From Streptomyces echinoruber (lineage in GTDB: Bacteria > Actinomycetota > Actinomycetes > Streptomycetales > Streptomycetaceae), in the NCBI RefSeq assembly GCF_014651135.1, contig NZ_BMWH01000021.1, positions 62,001-126,000 on the forward strand: 64,000 bases of DNA, read 5' to 3'. Positions 19,376-27,142 of the stretch are shown here, piece by piece. The notes beneath the pieces were generated by a model. The model had not been told where the DNA came from. It worked only from the letters and a program-made list of their open reading frames with translations, and did not search any database. The translations under genes and the position numbers were made by a program. Every line of letters begins with the position of its first letter. The first letter of the stretch is position 1.

Positions 19376-21678
19376 ACGGCGCCCTCCGCGTCCCGGGTTC
19401 CGGCGCCCCGCCGGTCCTCCCGATCCCTCCGGCCCTCCCGATCCTCCCGGCCCTCCCGATCCTCCCGGCCCTCCCGATCCTCCCGGCCCTCCCGGCCCTC
19501 CCGGCCCCGTGGGCCGGCCGGGGGCTCGAGCAGCTCGTCCGCCCGGTCCTGCTGCAGGACGTCCGCGAGCCGCTGGTGGACCGGGCGGTACACGAGCCGG
19601 TCGTCCTCGTGGTCGTGGGCCAGGTACCCGGCGAGTCTGCCGCGCAGCAGCGTGTCGATCATCCGGTCGGGGTCCGGGATCGGCCGCCGCAGGAGGGCGC
19701 CGGCCATCGCGGGCCACACGGTGGACCAGGGGACGCCGGCGCCGAGGGCGTAGGCGCTGGCGCGCAGCAGGGCCAGGGCCACGTCCGCGGGCAGGCCGTC
19801 CTCCGCCACCGCCGCCAGGTCGAGCCTGAGCAGTCCCTTGGTCCCGTTCTGCAGCCCGGCGCGCCAGTCCGGTTCGCCGGCCCGGGCGGCGGGGTCGGGC
19901 GCGTCCCTGAGCTGGTCGCCGGCGAGCCGGGCGTCCAGGAAGGACGGCCACACCTGCTCGGCGACGAGTTCGGCGGCGCGGCGGGCGCTGTCCCCGGGCG
20001 CCCGGGGGCCGATGAGCGCGCGGACGTAGTCGGCGATGTCGTCCCGGCTGTCGTCCTCGTCCGTGCGCAGCACCGTCGCCCACGGGAACACCTCCCGCAG
20101 GGCGGCGAGCAGCCCCGGGTCCCGTGCCCCGGGCGGCGCGGCGGCGGCCGTACCGGCGCGGTGGCGGCTGCTGCGGACGCCGACGAGCAGCCGCAGTCTG
20201 CGCTCCCCGCCGAGCGGGCGCTGTCCCGGCAGGGGGCCGCAGTGCTCGGTGAGCGGGGCGAGGACGCGCTGGACGACGGGGAACGGCTCCGCCGCCTCGT
20301 CCAGGCCGTCCAGCACGAGGGTGACCGGGTCGCCGGGCTCCCGCAGGAAGGCGCCGAGCTGGGCGCTCCAGCGTTCCACCGGGTCGTCCGCCGGTCCGAC
20401 GGGCAGGGGGGTGATCTCCAGTCCGGTGAGCAGCTCCCGCAGGACGTCGGCGGCCGTGCGCTGCCGGGCCAGGACGGCGACGGACACGGCCCCCTCGGGC
20501 GGCACGGTGCCGGGCGGTGCCGAGGTGACGGCGTGCCGGTAGCGGGGGTTGGCGCGGAACTGCGGGTCGCTGAGCGTCACGGCCCGGCCCAGGACGGCCG
20601 ACTTGCCGCTGCCGGCGGTGCCGGTCAGCAGCAGCACGCCCTGGGGGCCGGTGAGGAACGCGGTGAGGTCGCGGTTGAGCCGCTGCCGTCCGCTGAAGTA
20701 CCAGCCACCGTCGCTGTCCTCCGGCCGCCCGCTGGCCCGGTCGAGCCACACGTCGACGTCGTCGGCGGGGGTGGCGACCTGCCGGCGCGCGGGCCCGACC
20801 AGGGTGCGCTGCGGGCGGTAGCCGGGGTTGGGCAGGCAGGGGGTGGGCACGGTCAGGGCGCCGCCGTCGAGGACGTAGTGCAGCCGGTGCCGGCGCCGCT
20901 CGGCGTCGGAGCCCAGTTCGTTGGCGAACTCGGTCATCAGGTGGCCGACGCTCAGCCACGGGGTGGTGATCTGGGCGGTGGTGCGGAGCCGGTCCAGGAC
21001 GCGGCGCAGCACGGACGGGAAGCGCCGGACGTGGACGACCTGGTCGTGGTCGCAGGTGGCGATGACGTCGAGGGTGGCCCGGCCGCGCCGGCTCGCGGGG
21101 ATCTCCTTGTAGAGCCTGCCGAGTTCCTCGGCGATGCCGCGCGCGTAGCAGGTGTTGATGATGACCAGGACGTTGTCGACCCGGGAGTCGAGCGCGGCGG
21201 CGACGATCTCGCTGGTGCGTACGGCCGTGGCGAGCTGGCGCCGCGGTTCGGTGCACGGCAGTTGCAGGAAGTGGGTGCCGGAGGAGCCCTGCCTGCCGTG
21301 TCCGGTGACGAAGACGACCAGGGCCTGCCCGCGCATCTCGCGCACTCCGGCCTCGTGCAGGAACCGCTCCACGTCGTGGCGCTGCCGCAGTTCCGGCTGC
21401 GGCACCAGGTCGAACGGCTCGGAAAGGTCCGGGCCGCACCACCACTGCGTGACGACGGCCAGCTGCTCGTCGATGCCCTCGGCGAACTCCGGTTCGGCGT
21501 CCGGGTAGTCGCGGACGGCTACGGTCAACAGCGTGCGCCGCGCCGCCCGTTCGCCGGGCGTCGCTTCCGTGGCGTGGCCGAGTGCCGCTTCCGTGCCGTT
21601 GCCGGGCGTCGCTCTCGCGCCGTTGCCGGGCGTCGCTTTCGCGCCGTTCGCGACAAGGTCCTCCACCCCCCGCTGCAT
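19372..21678 (-). CDS. Caspase-like protease fused to a NACHT/STAND NTPase
   Basis: A 768-residue protein. Residues 48-190 are a caspase-like domain with the dyad His127 (FVTGHG) and Cys177 (IINTCYARG). Residues 353-361 are Walker A (GTAGSGKSA) and 453-461 Walker B with LDGLDE, typical of NACHT-type STAND NTPases; helical repeats follow. The C terminus is a run of charged GREDRE repeats ending in an ATGA overlap with the WD40 gene. Start ATG 21678 shares a CATG with the divergent lipase gene; a GTG at 21666 is an alternative. The N-terminal tail (residues 10-40) is itself repetitive (ATPGNG). A self-destruction or defence role is inferred from architecture. Confidence 0.82.
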   Translation of the reverse strand: MQRGVEDLVANGAKATPGNGARATPGNGTEAALGHATEATPGERAARRTLLTVAVRDYPDAEPEFAEGIDEQLAVVTQWWCGPDLSEPFDLVPQPELRQRHDVERFLHEAGVREMRGQALVVFVTGHGRQGSSGTHFLQLPCTEPRRQLATAVRTSEIVAAALDSRVDNVLVIINTCYARGIAEELGRLYKEIPASRRGRATLDVIATCDHDQVVHVRRFPSVLRRVLDRLRTTAQITTPWLSVGHLMTEFANELGSDAERRRHRLHYVLDGGALTVPTPCLPNPGYRPQRTLVGPARRQVATPADDVDVWLDRASGRPEDSDGGWYFSGRQRLNRDLTAFLTGPQGVLLLTGTAGSGKSAVLGRAVTLSDPQFRANPRYRHAVTSAPPGTVPPEGAVSVAVLARQRTAADVLRELLTGLEITPLPVGPADDPVERWSAQLGAFLREPGDPVTLVLDGLDEAAEPFPVVQRVLAPLTEHCGPLPGQRPLGGERRLRLLVGVRSSRHRAGTAAAAPPGARDPGLLAALREVFPWATVLRTDEDDSRDDIADYVRALIGPRAPGDSARRAAELVAEQVWPSFLDARLAGDQLRDAPDPAARAGEPDWRAGLQNGTKGLLRLDLAAVAEDGLPADVALALLRASAYALGAGVPWSTVWPAMAGALLRRPIPDPDRMIDTLLRGRLAGYLAHDHEDDRLVYRPVHQRLADVLQQDRADELLEPPAGPRGREGREGREDREGREDREGREDREGRRDREDRRGAGTRDAEGAV
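19430..19505. repeat. 15-bp tandem repeat at the NTPase/WD40 gene junction
   Basis: Imperfect units of CCTCCCGATCCTCCCGG-like sequence encode the GREDRE tail of the NTPase. Because the two genes overlap by 4 nt just downstream, repeat-length change could shift the frame between them. Confidence 0.75.
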
Positions 21679-21684
21679 GCTCCC

Positions 21685-21690
21685 TATTCT
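21685..21690 (+). promoter_or_regulatory. -10 box for a leaderless lipase transcript
   Basis: TATTCT fits TAnnnT and ends 7 nt before the ATG at 21698, the spacing of leaderless Streptomyces promoters. The region also lies directly upstream of the divergent caspase gene. Confidence 0.5.
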
Positions 21691-21697
21691 TCTCGTC

Positions 21698-23230
21698 ATG
21701 CACCAGGTCCCGCAGCCGTATCCGGCCACACCGCTGCTCCAGGGGCTTCCCCGAATCTCGCCCGACACCACGCAGGACGCCGTGGTCGTCGTGCCGGGCA
21801 TCATGGGCAGCGAGCTGTACGACACGGAGCGGGACCGGGTGGTCTGGGGCCTGGCCGACACCGGCTGGCTGGTGCGGGCGTGGACGACGCCCGGCGGGCT
21901 GCGCGACCTGCGCCTGACGCCCGACGAGCGGGAGGGCCGCACCGGCCGCATACAAGCCCGGCGGCTGCTGCGCACTCCGGCCTGGTGCCCGGTGCTGCGC
22001 GGTCTGGAGCCGTACACCGCGCTGGTGCGGACGGTCGCCGGAAGCGTGGCCGCGCCCGAGGCGGTCCTGGAGTTCGCCTACGACTGGCGGCTGCCCGTGG
22101 CCGTCAACGCGCGCCTGCTGGCCGAGGCGGCGCGCCGACACCTGGAGCAGTGGCGGCGGCATCCGGCGCACACCGCGGCGCGCCGGCACCGGGTGGACGA
22201 GCGGGAGGGCCGGCTGGTCTTCGTCGCCCACTCCATGGGCGGTCTGCTCACACTGGCCGCGCTGTGCGACGGCCCCGACGGCGACCTGGCGCGCGACACC
22301 CGGGGCGTGCTCACCCTCGGCACGCCCTTCCGGGGGGCGGTCGCCGCCGCCGTCATCCTCAACTCCGGCCGGGGCGCGCCGGTTCCGCTGCCGCACCGCA
22401 GGCTGCGGCGGCTGGCGTCGGCCATGCCGGGCCTGTACGACCTGTTGCCGACGTTCGCCTGTCTGGACGAGGGCCTGAACGTGCGGCCGTTGACGCCGGT
22501 GGACGTCGCCGACCTCGGCGGGGACAAGGAACTGGCGCAGGCGGCGCAGGAGTTCCACGCCCGTCTCGACGGCCGTACGCCACCCGGCCACCGGGCGGTG
22601 GTCGGCGTCGGCCAGCGTACGATGCAGTCGCTGACGTTGCGTCAGGGGGTGGTCGTCCCCTACGAGCACTCCTACCGGCACCACAGCAACGGCGAACTCC
22701 TGCGGGACGCGGACGGTGTCCCGCGGTGCTTCGACGTGGCGGGGGACGGCACCGTGCACCGGGAGTCGGCGTCCCTCACCCGCGTCACCGTGCCGTTCGC
22801 GCTCCAGCACGGCGCGCTGGCCACCGGGGAGGCCGCGCTGGAGGCGGTGACCGCGTTCCTGCAGGAGGACGAGCACCTGGGCCCGGCCCAGGGGGTGCCG
22901 GAACTCGGCCTCCAGGTGCCCGACTACGTCGCTCCCGGCGCGGAGTGGACCCTGCGGGTGCACGGCGCGGACAGCCCGGCGGGGCTGGAGTGCGTGGTGG
23001 AGGCGGTGGACGGCGGGACGGCGTTCCGGACCCGCGCCGCGCTGTCCGCCGACGACGGCGCCGACGACGGTGACGATGTCGGTGGCGGTGGCGGTGACGA
23101 CGATGTGCTGGCCGCGCGGGTCCGGGTGCCGGCGGACGGCCTGTACCGGGTGGTGCTCGACTCCGGTGACGGGGCCCCGCTGACGCAGCTCGTCCTCGCG
23201 GGCCCGCACGAGCCGGCCGCCGAGGACTGA
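21698..23230 (+). CDS. LCAT-like lipase/acyltransferase (alpha/beta hydrolase)
   Basis: A 510-residue protein of the lecithin:cholesterol acyltransferase-like group. VVVVPGIMGSELYD (residues 29-42) is the family oxyanion block, FAYDWRL follows, and the nucleophile elbow is AHSMGG with Ser179. The Asp (VAGDGTVHRES) and a late His complete a plausible triad. Residues beyond 410 look like a beta-sandwich with an Asp/Gly-rich loop. No signal peptide, so it is probably cytoplasmic. The ATG at 21698 fits a leaderless start; 21677 is in frame. Divergent from the caspase-NACHT gene with only 19 bp between starts, suggesting joint regulation and a possible membrane-attacking effector role. Confidence 0.78.
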   Translation: MHQVPQPYPATPLLQGLPRISPDTTQDAVVVVPGIMGSELYDTERDRVVWGLADTGWLVRAWTTPGGLRDLRLTPDEREGRTGRIQARRLLRTPAWCPVLRGLEPYTALVRTVAGSVAAPEAVLEFAYDWRLPVAVNARLLAEAARRHLEQWRRHPAHTAARRHRVDEREGRLVFVAHSMGGLLTLAALCDGPDGDLARDTRGVLTLGTPFRGAVAAAVILNSGRGAPVPLPHRRLRRLASAMPGLYDLLPTFACLDEGLNVRPLTPVDVADLGGDKELAQAAQEFHARLDGRTPPGHRAVVGVGQRTMQSLTLRQGVVVPYEHSYRHHSNGELLRDADGVPRCFDVAGDGTVHRESASLTRVTVPFALQHGALATGEAALEAVTAFLQEDEHLGPAQGVPELGLQVPDYVAPGAEWTLRVHGADSPAGLECVVEAVDGGTAFRTRAALSADDGADDGDDVGGGGGDDDVLAARVRVPADGLYRVVLDSGDGAPLTQLVLAGPHEPAAED

Positions 23231-23716
23231 GCCGCGGACCGGGCCACGGACCGAGCCGCGGATCTGGCTACGGACCGGTTCGCGGGCCGGCCCGCGAACC
23301 GGTCCGTGAACCGGGCCGTGGACCGGGCCGGTGGCTGCACCACGGACCGAGTCGCGCACCGAGCCGATGACCGGGCGCGTCGGCGGCGTCGGGGCCAGGG
23401 CCGGAACCTTTCGCGAATCTGCACACGCGCGCGGGACCGGCCCGCCGGAGCGGCGGGCCGCCGCACGCGTGTGTCGGGATATGCGGGGTTCGCGGCGAAG
23501 CGCCCCGCGCGGCCGGGCCGCAGGGCGTGTGAAGGGGGCGACGGGTTCGGTGACCGCGCGGGCACAGCGGTGAACCTCGTGGTCGGGACCGTGAAGACCG
23601 GCCGCGGCGCGGGCCCCGGCCGGGGTCCGGGCGGCTGGTCACCCGTTCCCGCCACGTGCTTTGATCCTGCGCACCCACCCCCCGGGCACGTGATCACTCG
23701 AAGGGAAACGCAGGTC
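23231..23716. other. Intergenic region after the lipase gene
   Basis: No gene seen. 23231-23350 is built from repeated CGGACCG/GGGCC words and includes the palindrome listed separately. Two CACGTG hexamers (about 23655 and 23689) flank the probable promoter of the small peptide gene. Confidence 0.5.
23270..23307. repeat. 38-bp perfect palindrome
   Basis: Two 19-nt arms meet without a spacer: positions 23270-23288 are the exact reverse complement of 23289-23307 (arm begins ACGGACCGGTT and ends GGGCC). It lies 40 nt beyond the lipase stop. It could be a terminator or a protein-binding site; there is no U-tract. Confidence 0.9.
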
Positions 23717-23914
23717 ATGAACTCCACTCCGCAGGTCGCCACGGCCGAGATCTCCGACGCCGAGCTGGACCTGGTCGCCGGTGGTTCGACGATCGACGCC
23801 ACCGCCGGTGTGCCCGGGTCGCTGACCGCCGCCGCCTGCGCCGGCGTCTTCACCTCCGTCTCGCCCGAGGGCGTGGGGGTGGGCGTGCACGCCGAGGCCG
23901 GCGTGCAGCACTGA
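23717..23914 (+). CDS. Putative RiPP-type precursor peptide with a double-glycine leader
   Basis: A 65-residue peptide. The leader MNSTPQVATAEISDAELDLV ends in AGG, matching the ExxDxELDxVxGG pattern of class II lanthipeptide and bacteriocin leaders. The core is 42 residues, rich in Gly, Ala, Ser, Thr and Val, with a single Cys (residue 41) and a C-terminal GVGVGVHAEAGVQH. ATG at 23717 is preceded by AAGGGA at about 11 nt. No LanM, radical SAM or C39 transporter gene is next to it, so it is an orphan or is processed in trans. Precursor status is inference from the leader. Confidence 0.55.
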   Translation: MNSTPQVATAEISDAELDLVAGGSTIDATAGVPGSLTAAACAGVFTSVSPEGVGVGVHAEAGVQH

Positions 23915-23990
23915 GCCGAGCCTGGACACTGCGCATGGAGCGCTGAGCATGGAGCGCTGAGCGCTGAGCACGTGCAGGACTGAGCATCCG

Positions 23991-24036
23991 CGCAGGGGCT
24001 CCGGGGCCGTCGTCGGTCGCCCCCGGAGCCCCTGCG
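23991..24036 (+). terminator. Strong hairpin after the peptide gene
   Basis: 16-bp perfect stem (CGCAGGGGCTCCGGGG with CCCCGGAGCCCCTGCG) and a 14-nt loop. Preceded by GAGCGCTGAGC repeats (23938-23970). Confidence 0.75.
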
Positions 24037-24128
24037 CGCATCCGCCCGCCCTCGGCACCCCGCCCTCGGCACCCGCCCGCCCCGGCACCGTCCTTCCCCG
24101 GCCCGCCGTTTGGCAGAATCCGGCGGAC

Positions 24129-26012
24129 GTGCGCAGAGATCGAGCGGAGCACCGGGACGGGACGGGACGCCACGTGAGGCACCGGCAGGGACGGCAGGAG
24201 CGGCGGGGACGCCAGGACGGGGCCGGCGAGGCCGACGCGGCAGCCGCGGCCGACGCGGCGGGCACGGCCGACGCGGCCGCCGCGGCCGCCCGGCCCGGGC
24301 TGGAGCGGGAGCTGGAGCGGCTGCACGGGGCGCCGTACGGGCGTTACCGGGGGCTCGTGGGCTCCTGGGAGCTGGCCGGGGGCGTGGTGGTGCGGCTGGT
24401 GCGGGCGCAGGCGGATCCGTTCGCGCCGCCGGCGCGGGTCGCGGTGCACGTGCCCGCGCAGCGCGCGGGATTCGCCCCCGAGGTGCGGGACACGCCGGTA
24501 CGGCGGCGGGCGCTGGCCGGGTTCCTGGTGCGGCGGGCGGCGCGGGAGGCGGCCGGGGAGCGCGCGTACCGCGTGGACGCGGGCGGGCAGGAGGTGCTGG
24601 CGCGCAGCTCGTGCACGGTCGCGCCGGACGGCGCGGTGACGCTGCGGCTGGGTGTCGCGCTGCCGGGGCCGCGGCGGCGGATCGACGGGCGGGCGGCGCG
24701 GCGGCTGTTGTGCGAGGGGCTGGAGCACATCGCCCGGCGCGCGCTGTGCCGTACCGCCTACGACGACGAAGGGCTGCGCGAGCTGCGGGAGTTCGTGGCG
24801 ACGGTGGAGGACGCCACGGTGCTGCGGGAGCGGCTGCCGGAGCTCGGGCTGGTCGGGTTCGTCGCCGACGGGGCGCTGCTGCCGCGGCGCAGCGGGGCCG
24901 ACGACCGGCCCGCCGCCGGGGACGGCGTGGTGCCGTTCCGGGCGCCGGAGGAGCTGCGGGTGACCGTGGAGCTGCCGAACGCCGGGACCGTCACCGGCAT
25001 GGGCGTCCCCGAGGGCGTGACCCTGATCGTCGGCGGCGGCTTCCACGGCAAGTCGACGCTGCTGCGCGCCCTGGAGGCCGGCGTGTGGGACCACGTGCCC
25101 GGCGACGGGCGGGAGCGGGTCGTCGCGCACCGGGACACCGTCAAGCTGCGCGCGGAGGACGGGCGGCCGGTGACCCGCGTCGACGTGCACGCCTTCGTCG
25201 GCCACCTGCCCAACGGCGCCGACACCGCCGACTTCTCCACCGCCAACGCCTCCGGCTCCACCTCCCAGGCGGCGTCGCTGTGCGAGGCCGTGGAGTCGGG
25301 CGCCCGCGTCCTGCTCATCGACGAGGACACCGCCGCGACCAACCTGATGATCCGCGACGCGCGCATGCAGGCCCTGGTGGCCAAGGAGCGCGAGCCGCTG
25401 ACCCCGCTCGTGGACCTCGTCCGGTCGCTCCACCGCGACCACGGGGTCTCCACCGTGCTGGTCATGGGCGGCAGCGGCGACTACCTCGACGTGGCCGACC
25501 GGGTGGTGATGATGGACGGCTACCGGCCGTACGACGTCACCGAGCGCGCCCGCGGGATCGCCGCGCGGCCCACGGGGCGGCGGGCCGAGGCCGAGTCCTT
25601 CCCCGGCGTCATGCACCGGCGCCCCGACCCCGCCTTCGCGGACCCCGGCGCCCGCGGGCGGACGCGGATCCGCGTCCGCGGCACCGACCACCTCGTCCTG
25701 GGGGAGCACGAGATCGACCTGCGCGGCGTCGAGCAGCTCGCCGACGCCCCGCACCTCACCGGTGTCGGCCTGGCCCTGGAGCTGCTGGTGCGGCGCGGCC
25801 ACCTCGACGGGCGGCGCACCCTCGCCGAGGCCCTCGACCTGCTGGACGCCGAACTGGGCACCGGAGTGGGCGCCGAGCCGGGCGCCGGGCCGAACGGCCC
25901 GGACGGCGTCGCCGCCCTGCTGTCCGTGCGCGACGAGGACTTCGCCGTACCCCGCCGCCACGAGGTCGCCGCCGCCCTCAACCGGCTGCGCGGGCTGCGG
26001 GTACGGCGCTGA
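24129..26012 (+). CDS. ABC-class P-loop ATPase (predicted ATPase of the ABC class)
   Basis: A 627-residue cytosolic protein without membrane segments. It contains Walker A GGGFHGKSTLL, a signature-like block SGSTSQAASLCEAVESG, Walker B with VLLIDEDTAATNLMIRD, and HGVSTVLVMGGSGDYLDVAD. This is the pattern of the uncharacterised ABC_ATPase family, not of transporters. The first 60 residues are low-complexity Ala/Arg, so the true start may be downstream of the GTG at 24129; no good ribosome-binding site distinguishes them. Function unknown. Confidence 0.8.
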   Translation: MRRDRAEHRDGTGRHVRHRQGRQERRGRQDGAGEADAAAAADAAGTADAAAAAARPGLERELERLHGAPYGRYRGLVGSWELAGGVVVRLVRAQADPFAPPARVAVHVPAQRAGFAPEVRDTPVRRRALAGFLVRRAAREAAGERAYRVDAGGQEVLARSSCTVAPDGAVTLRLGVALPGPRRRIDGRAARRLLCEGLEHIARRALCRTAYDDEGLRELREFVATVEDATVLRERLPELGLVGFVADGALLPRRSGADDRPAAGDGVVPFRAPEELRVTVELPNAGTVTGMGVPEGVTLIVGGGFHGKSTLLRALEAGVWDHVPGDGRERVVAHRDTVKLRAEDGRPVTRVDVHAFVGHLPNGADTADFSTANASGSTSQAASLCEAVESGARVLLIDEDTAATNLMIRDARMQALVAKEREPLTPLVDLVRSLHRDHGVSTVLVMGGSGDYLDVADRVVMMDGYRPYDVTERARGIAARPTGRRAEAESFPGVMHRRPDPAFADPGARGRTRIRVRGTDHLVLGEHEIDLRGVEQLADAPHLTGVGLALELLVRRGHLDGRRTLAEALDLLDAELGTGVGAEPGAGPNGPDGVAALLSVRDEDFAVPRRHEVAAALNRLRGLRVRR

Positions 26013-26075
26013 GGCGACCGGGTGGGGGCCGCGGCCGCCGCGTGCGAGGACGCCGAACACGGGTAACCGCCCGCC

Positions 26076-26954
26076 ATGGGCGAGATTCTCGTCGGCGCGT
26101 GTTCGTGGACCGATCCGGCGCTGCTGCGCAGCGGCTGGTACCCGCCCGGGTGCCGGGACGCCGAGGGGCGGCTGCGGTACTACGCGAGCCGCTTCCCCGT
26201 CGTGGAGGTCGACGCGACCTACTACGCCCTGCCCGCCGAGCGCAACAGCCGCCTGTGGGTGGAGCGCACGCCGGACGGGTTCGTGTTCGACGTGAAGGCG
26301 TTCGCGCTGCTCACCGGGCACCCGGTGCGGCGCGGGGCGCTGCCGGACGGGCTGCCGGGCGACGCCCGTGACCCGCGGACGCTGGACGAGGTGTGGGCCC
26401 GGTTCGCCGCGGGGATCGCCCCGCTGCGGCACGCGGGGCGGCTCGGGAACGTGCTGTTCCAGTTCCCGCCGTGGTTCCGGCCCGGGGCGGGCGCGGAGGC
26501 GTTCCTGCGGGCGTGCGCCGAGCGGACGGCCGGCTGGCCGGTGTGCGTGGAGTTCCGGCATCCGCAGTGGTGGGCCGCGGGGCGGGAGGCGGCGACGCGG
26601 GCGCTGCTGACCCGCTGCGGGTTCGCCGCGGTGGCCGTGGACATGACGCAGACGCTGCCCACCTCCATCCCGCCCGTCACGCCGGTCACCTCGCCCGAGC
26701 GGTCGGTGGTCCGCTTCCACGGGCGCAGCACGGCCTGGGGCACCGGCAGCAAGGAGGACCGGTTCCGGCACGACTACGGCGAGGACGAACTCGCCGAGTG
26801 GGTGCCGCGGCTGCTCCGCCTGGCCGACCGGGTGGAGCGGCTGCACGTGCTGTTCAACAACTGCTGCGCCGACGCCGCCGTCCGCGCCGCCGCGCACATG
26901 ACCCGCCTGCTGGACCTGCCGCGGCCCGCACCGTCCGGCACGCTCTTCGGCTGA
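26076..26954 (+). CDS. DUF72 family TIM-barrel protein
   Basis: A 292-residue YecE-like protein. GEILVGACSWTDPALLRSGW, VEVDATYYALP, FVFDVKAFALLTGH, LGNVLFQFPPWF and a late VLFNNCCADAAVRAA are the conserved DUF72 blocks. Biochemical role is unknown in the family. It begins 63 nt after the ATPase gene on the same strand and may be co-transcribed. Confidence 0.88.
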   Translation: MGEILVGACSWTDPALLRSGWYPPGCRDAEGRLRYYASRFPVVEVDATYYALPAERNSRLWVERTPDGFVFDVKAFALLTGHPVRRGALPDGLPGDARDPRTLDEVWARFAAGIAPLRHAGRLGNVLFQFPPWFRPGAGAEAFLRACAERTAGWPVCVEFRHPQWWAAGREAATRALLTRCGFAAVAVDMTQTLPTSIPPVTPVTSPERSVVRFHGRSTAWGTGSKEDRFRHDYGEDELAEWVPRLLRLADRVERLHVLFNNCCADAAVRAAAHMTRLLDLPRPAPSGTLFG

Positions 26955-27142
26955 GCCGGCCCGGGTGAGTCGGCCCTGGCTGAGTCGGCCCTGGCTGAGC
27001 GGCCCCCGGTTGAGGCGGCCCCCGGGTGAGCCGAAGCGGGCCCCTGACGGGCCGGTGAGTCCCGGCCGGGCGCCCGGGCGGGCCCGACGCGCGGCTCGGT
27101 GGGCCGGCTCAGTGGGCCGCGAGGTACGCCCCGGCGGGGTCC
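26955..27142. repeat. Degenerate 15-bp repeat between convergent genes
   Basis: CTGAGTCGGCCCTGG-type units (about 26960-27030), then GC-rich sequence up to the CopC/CopD stop. Likely bidirectional termination region; no gene. Confidence 0.5.
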
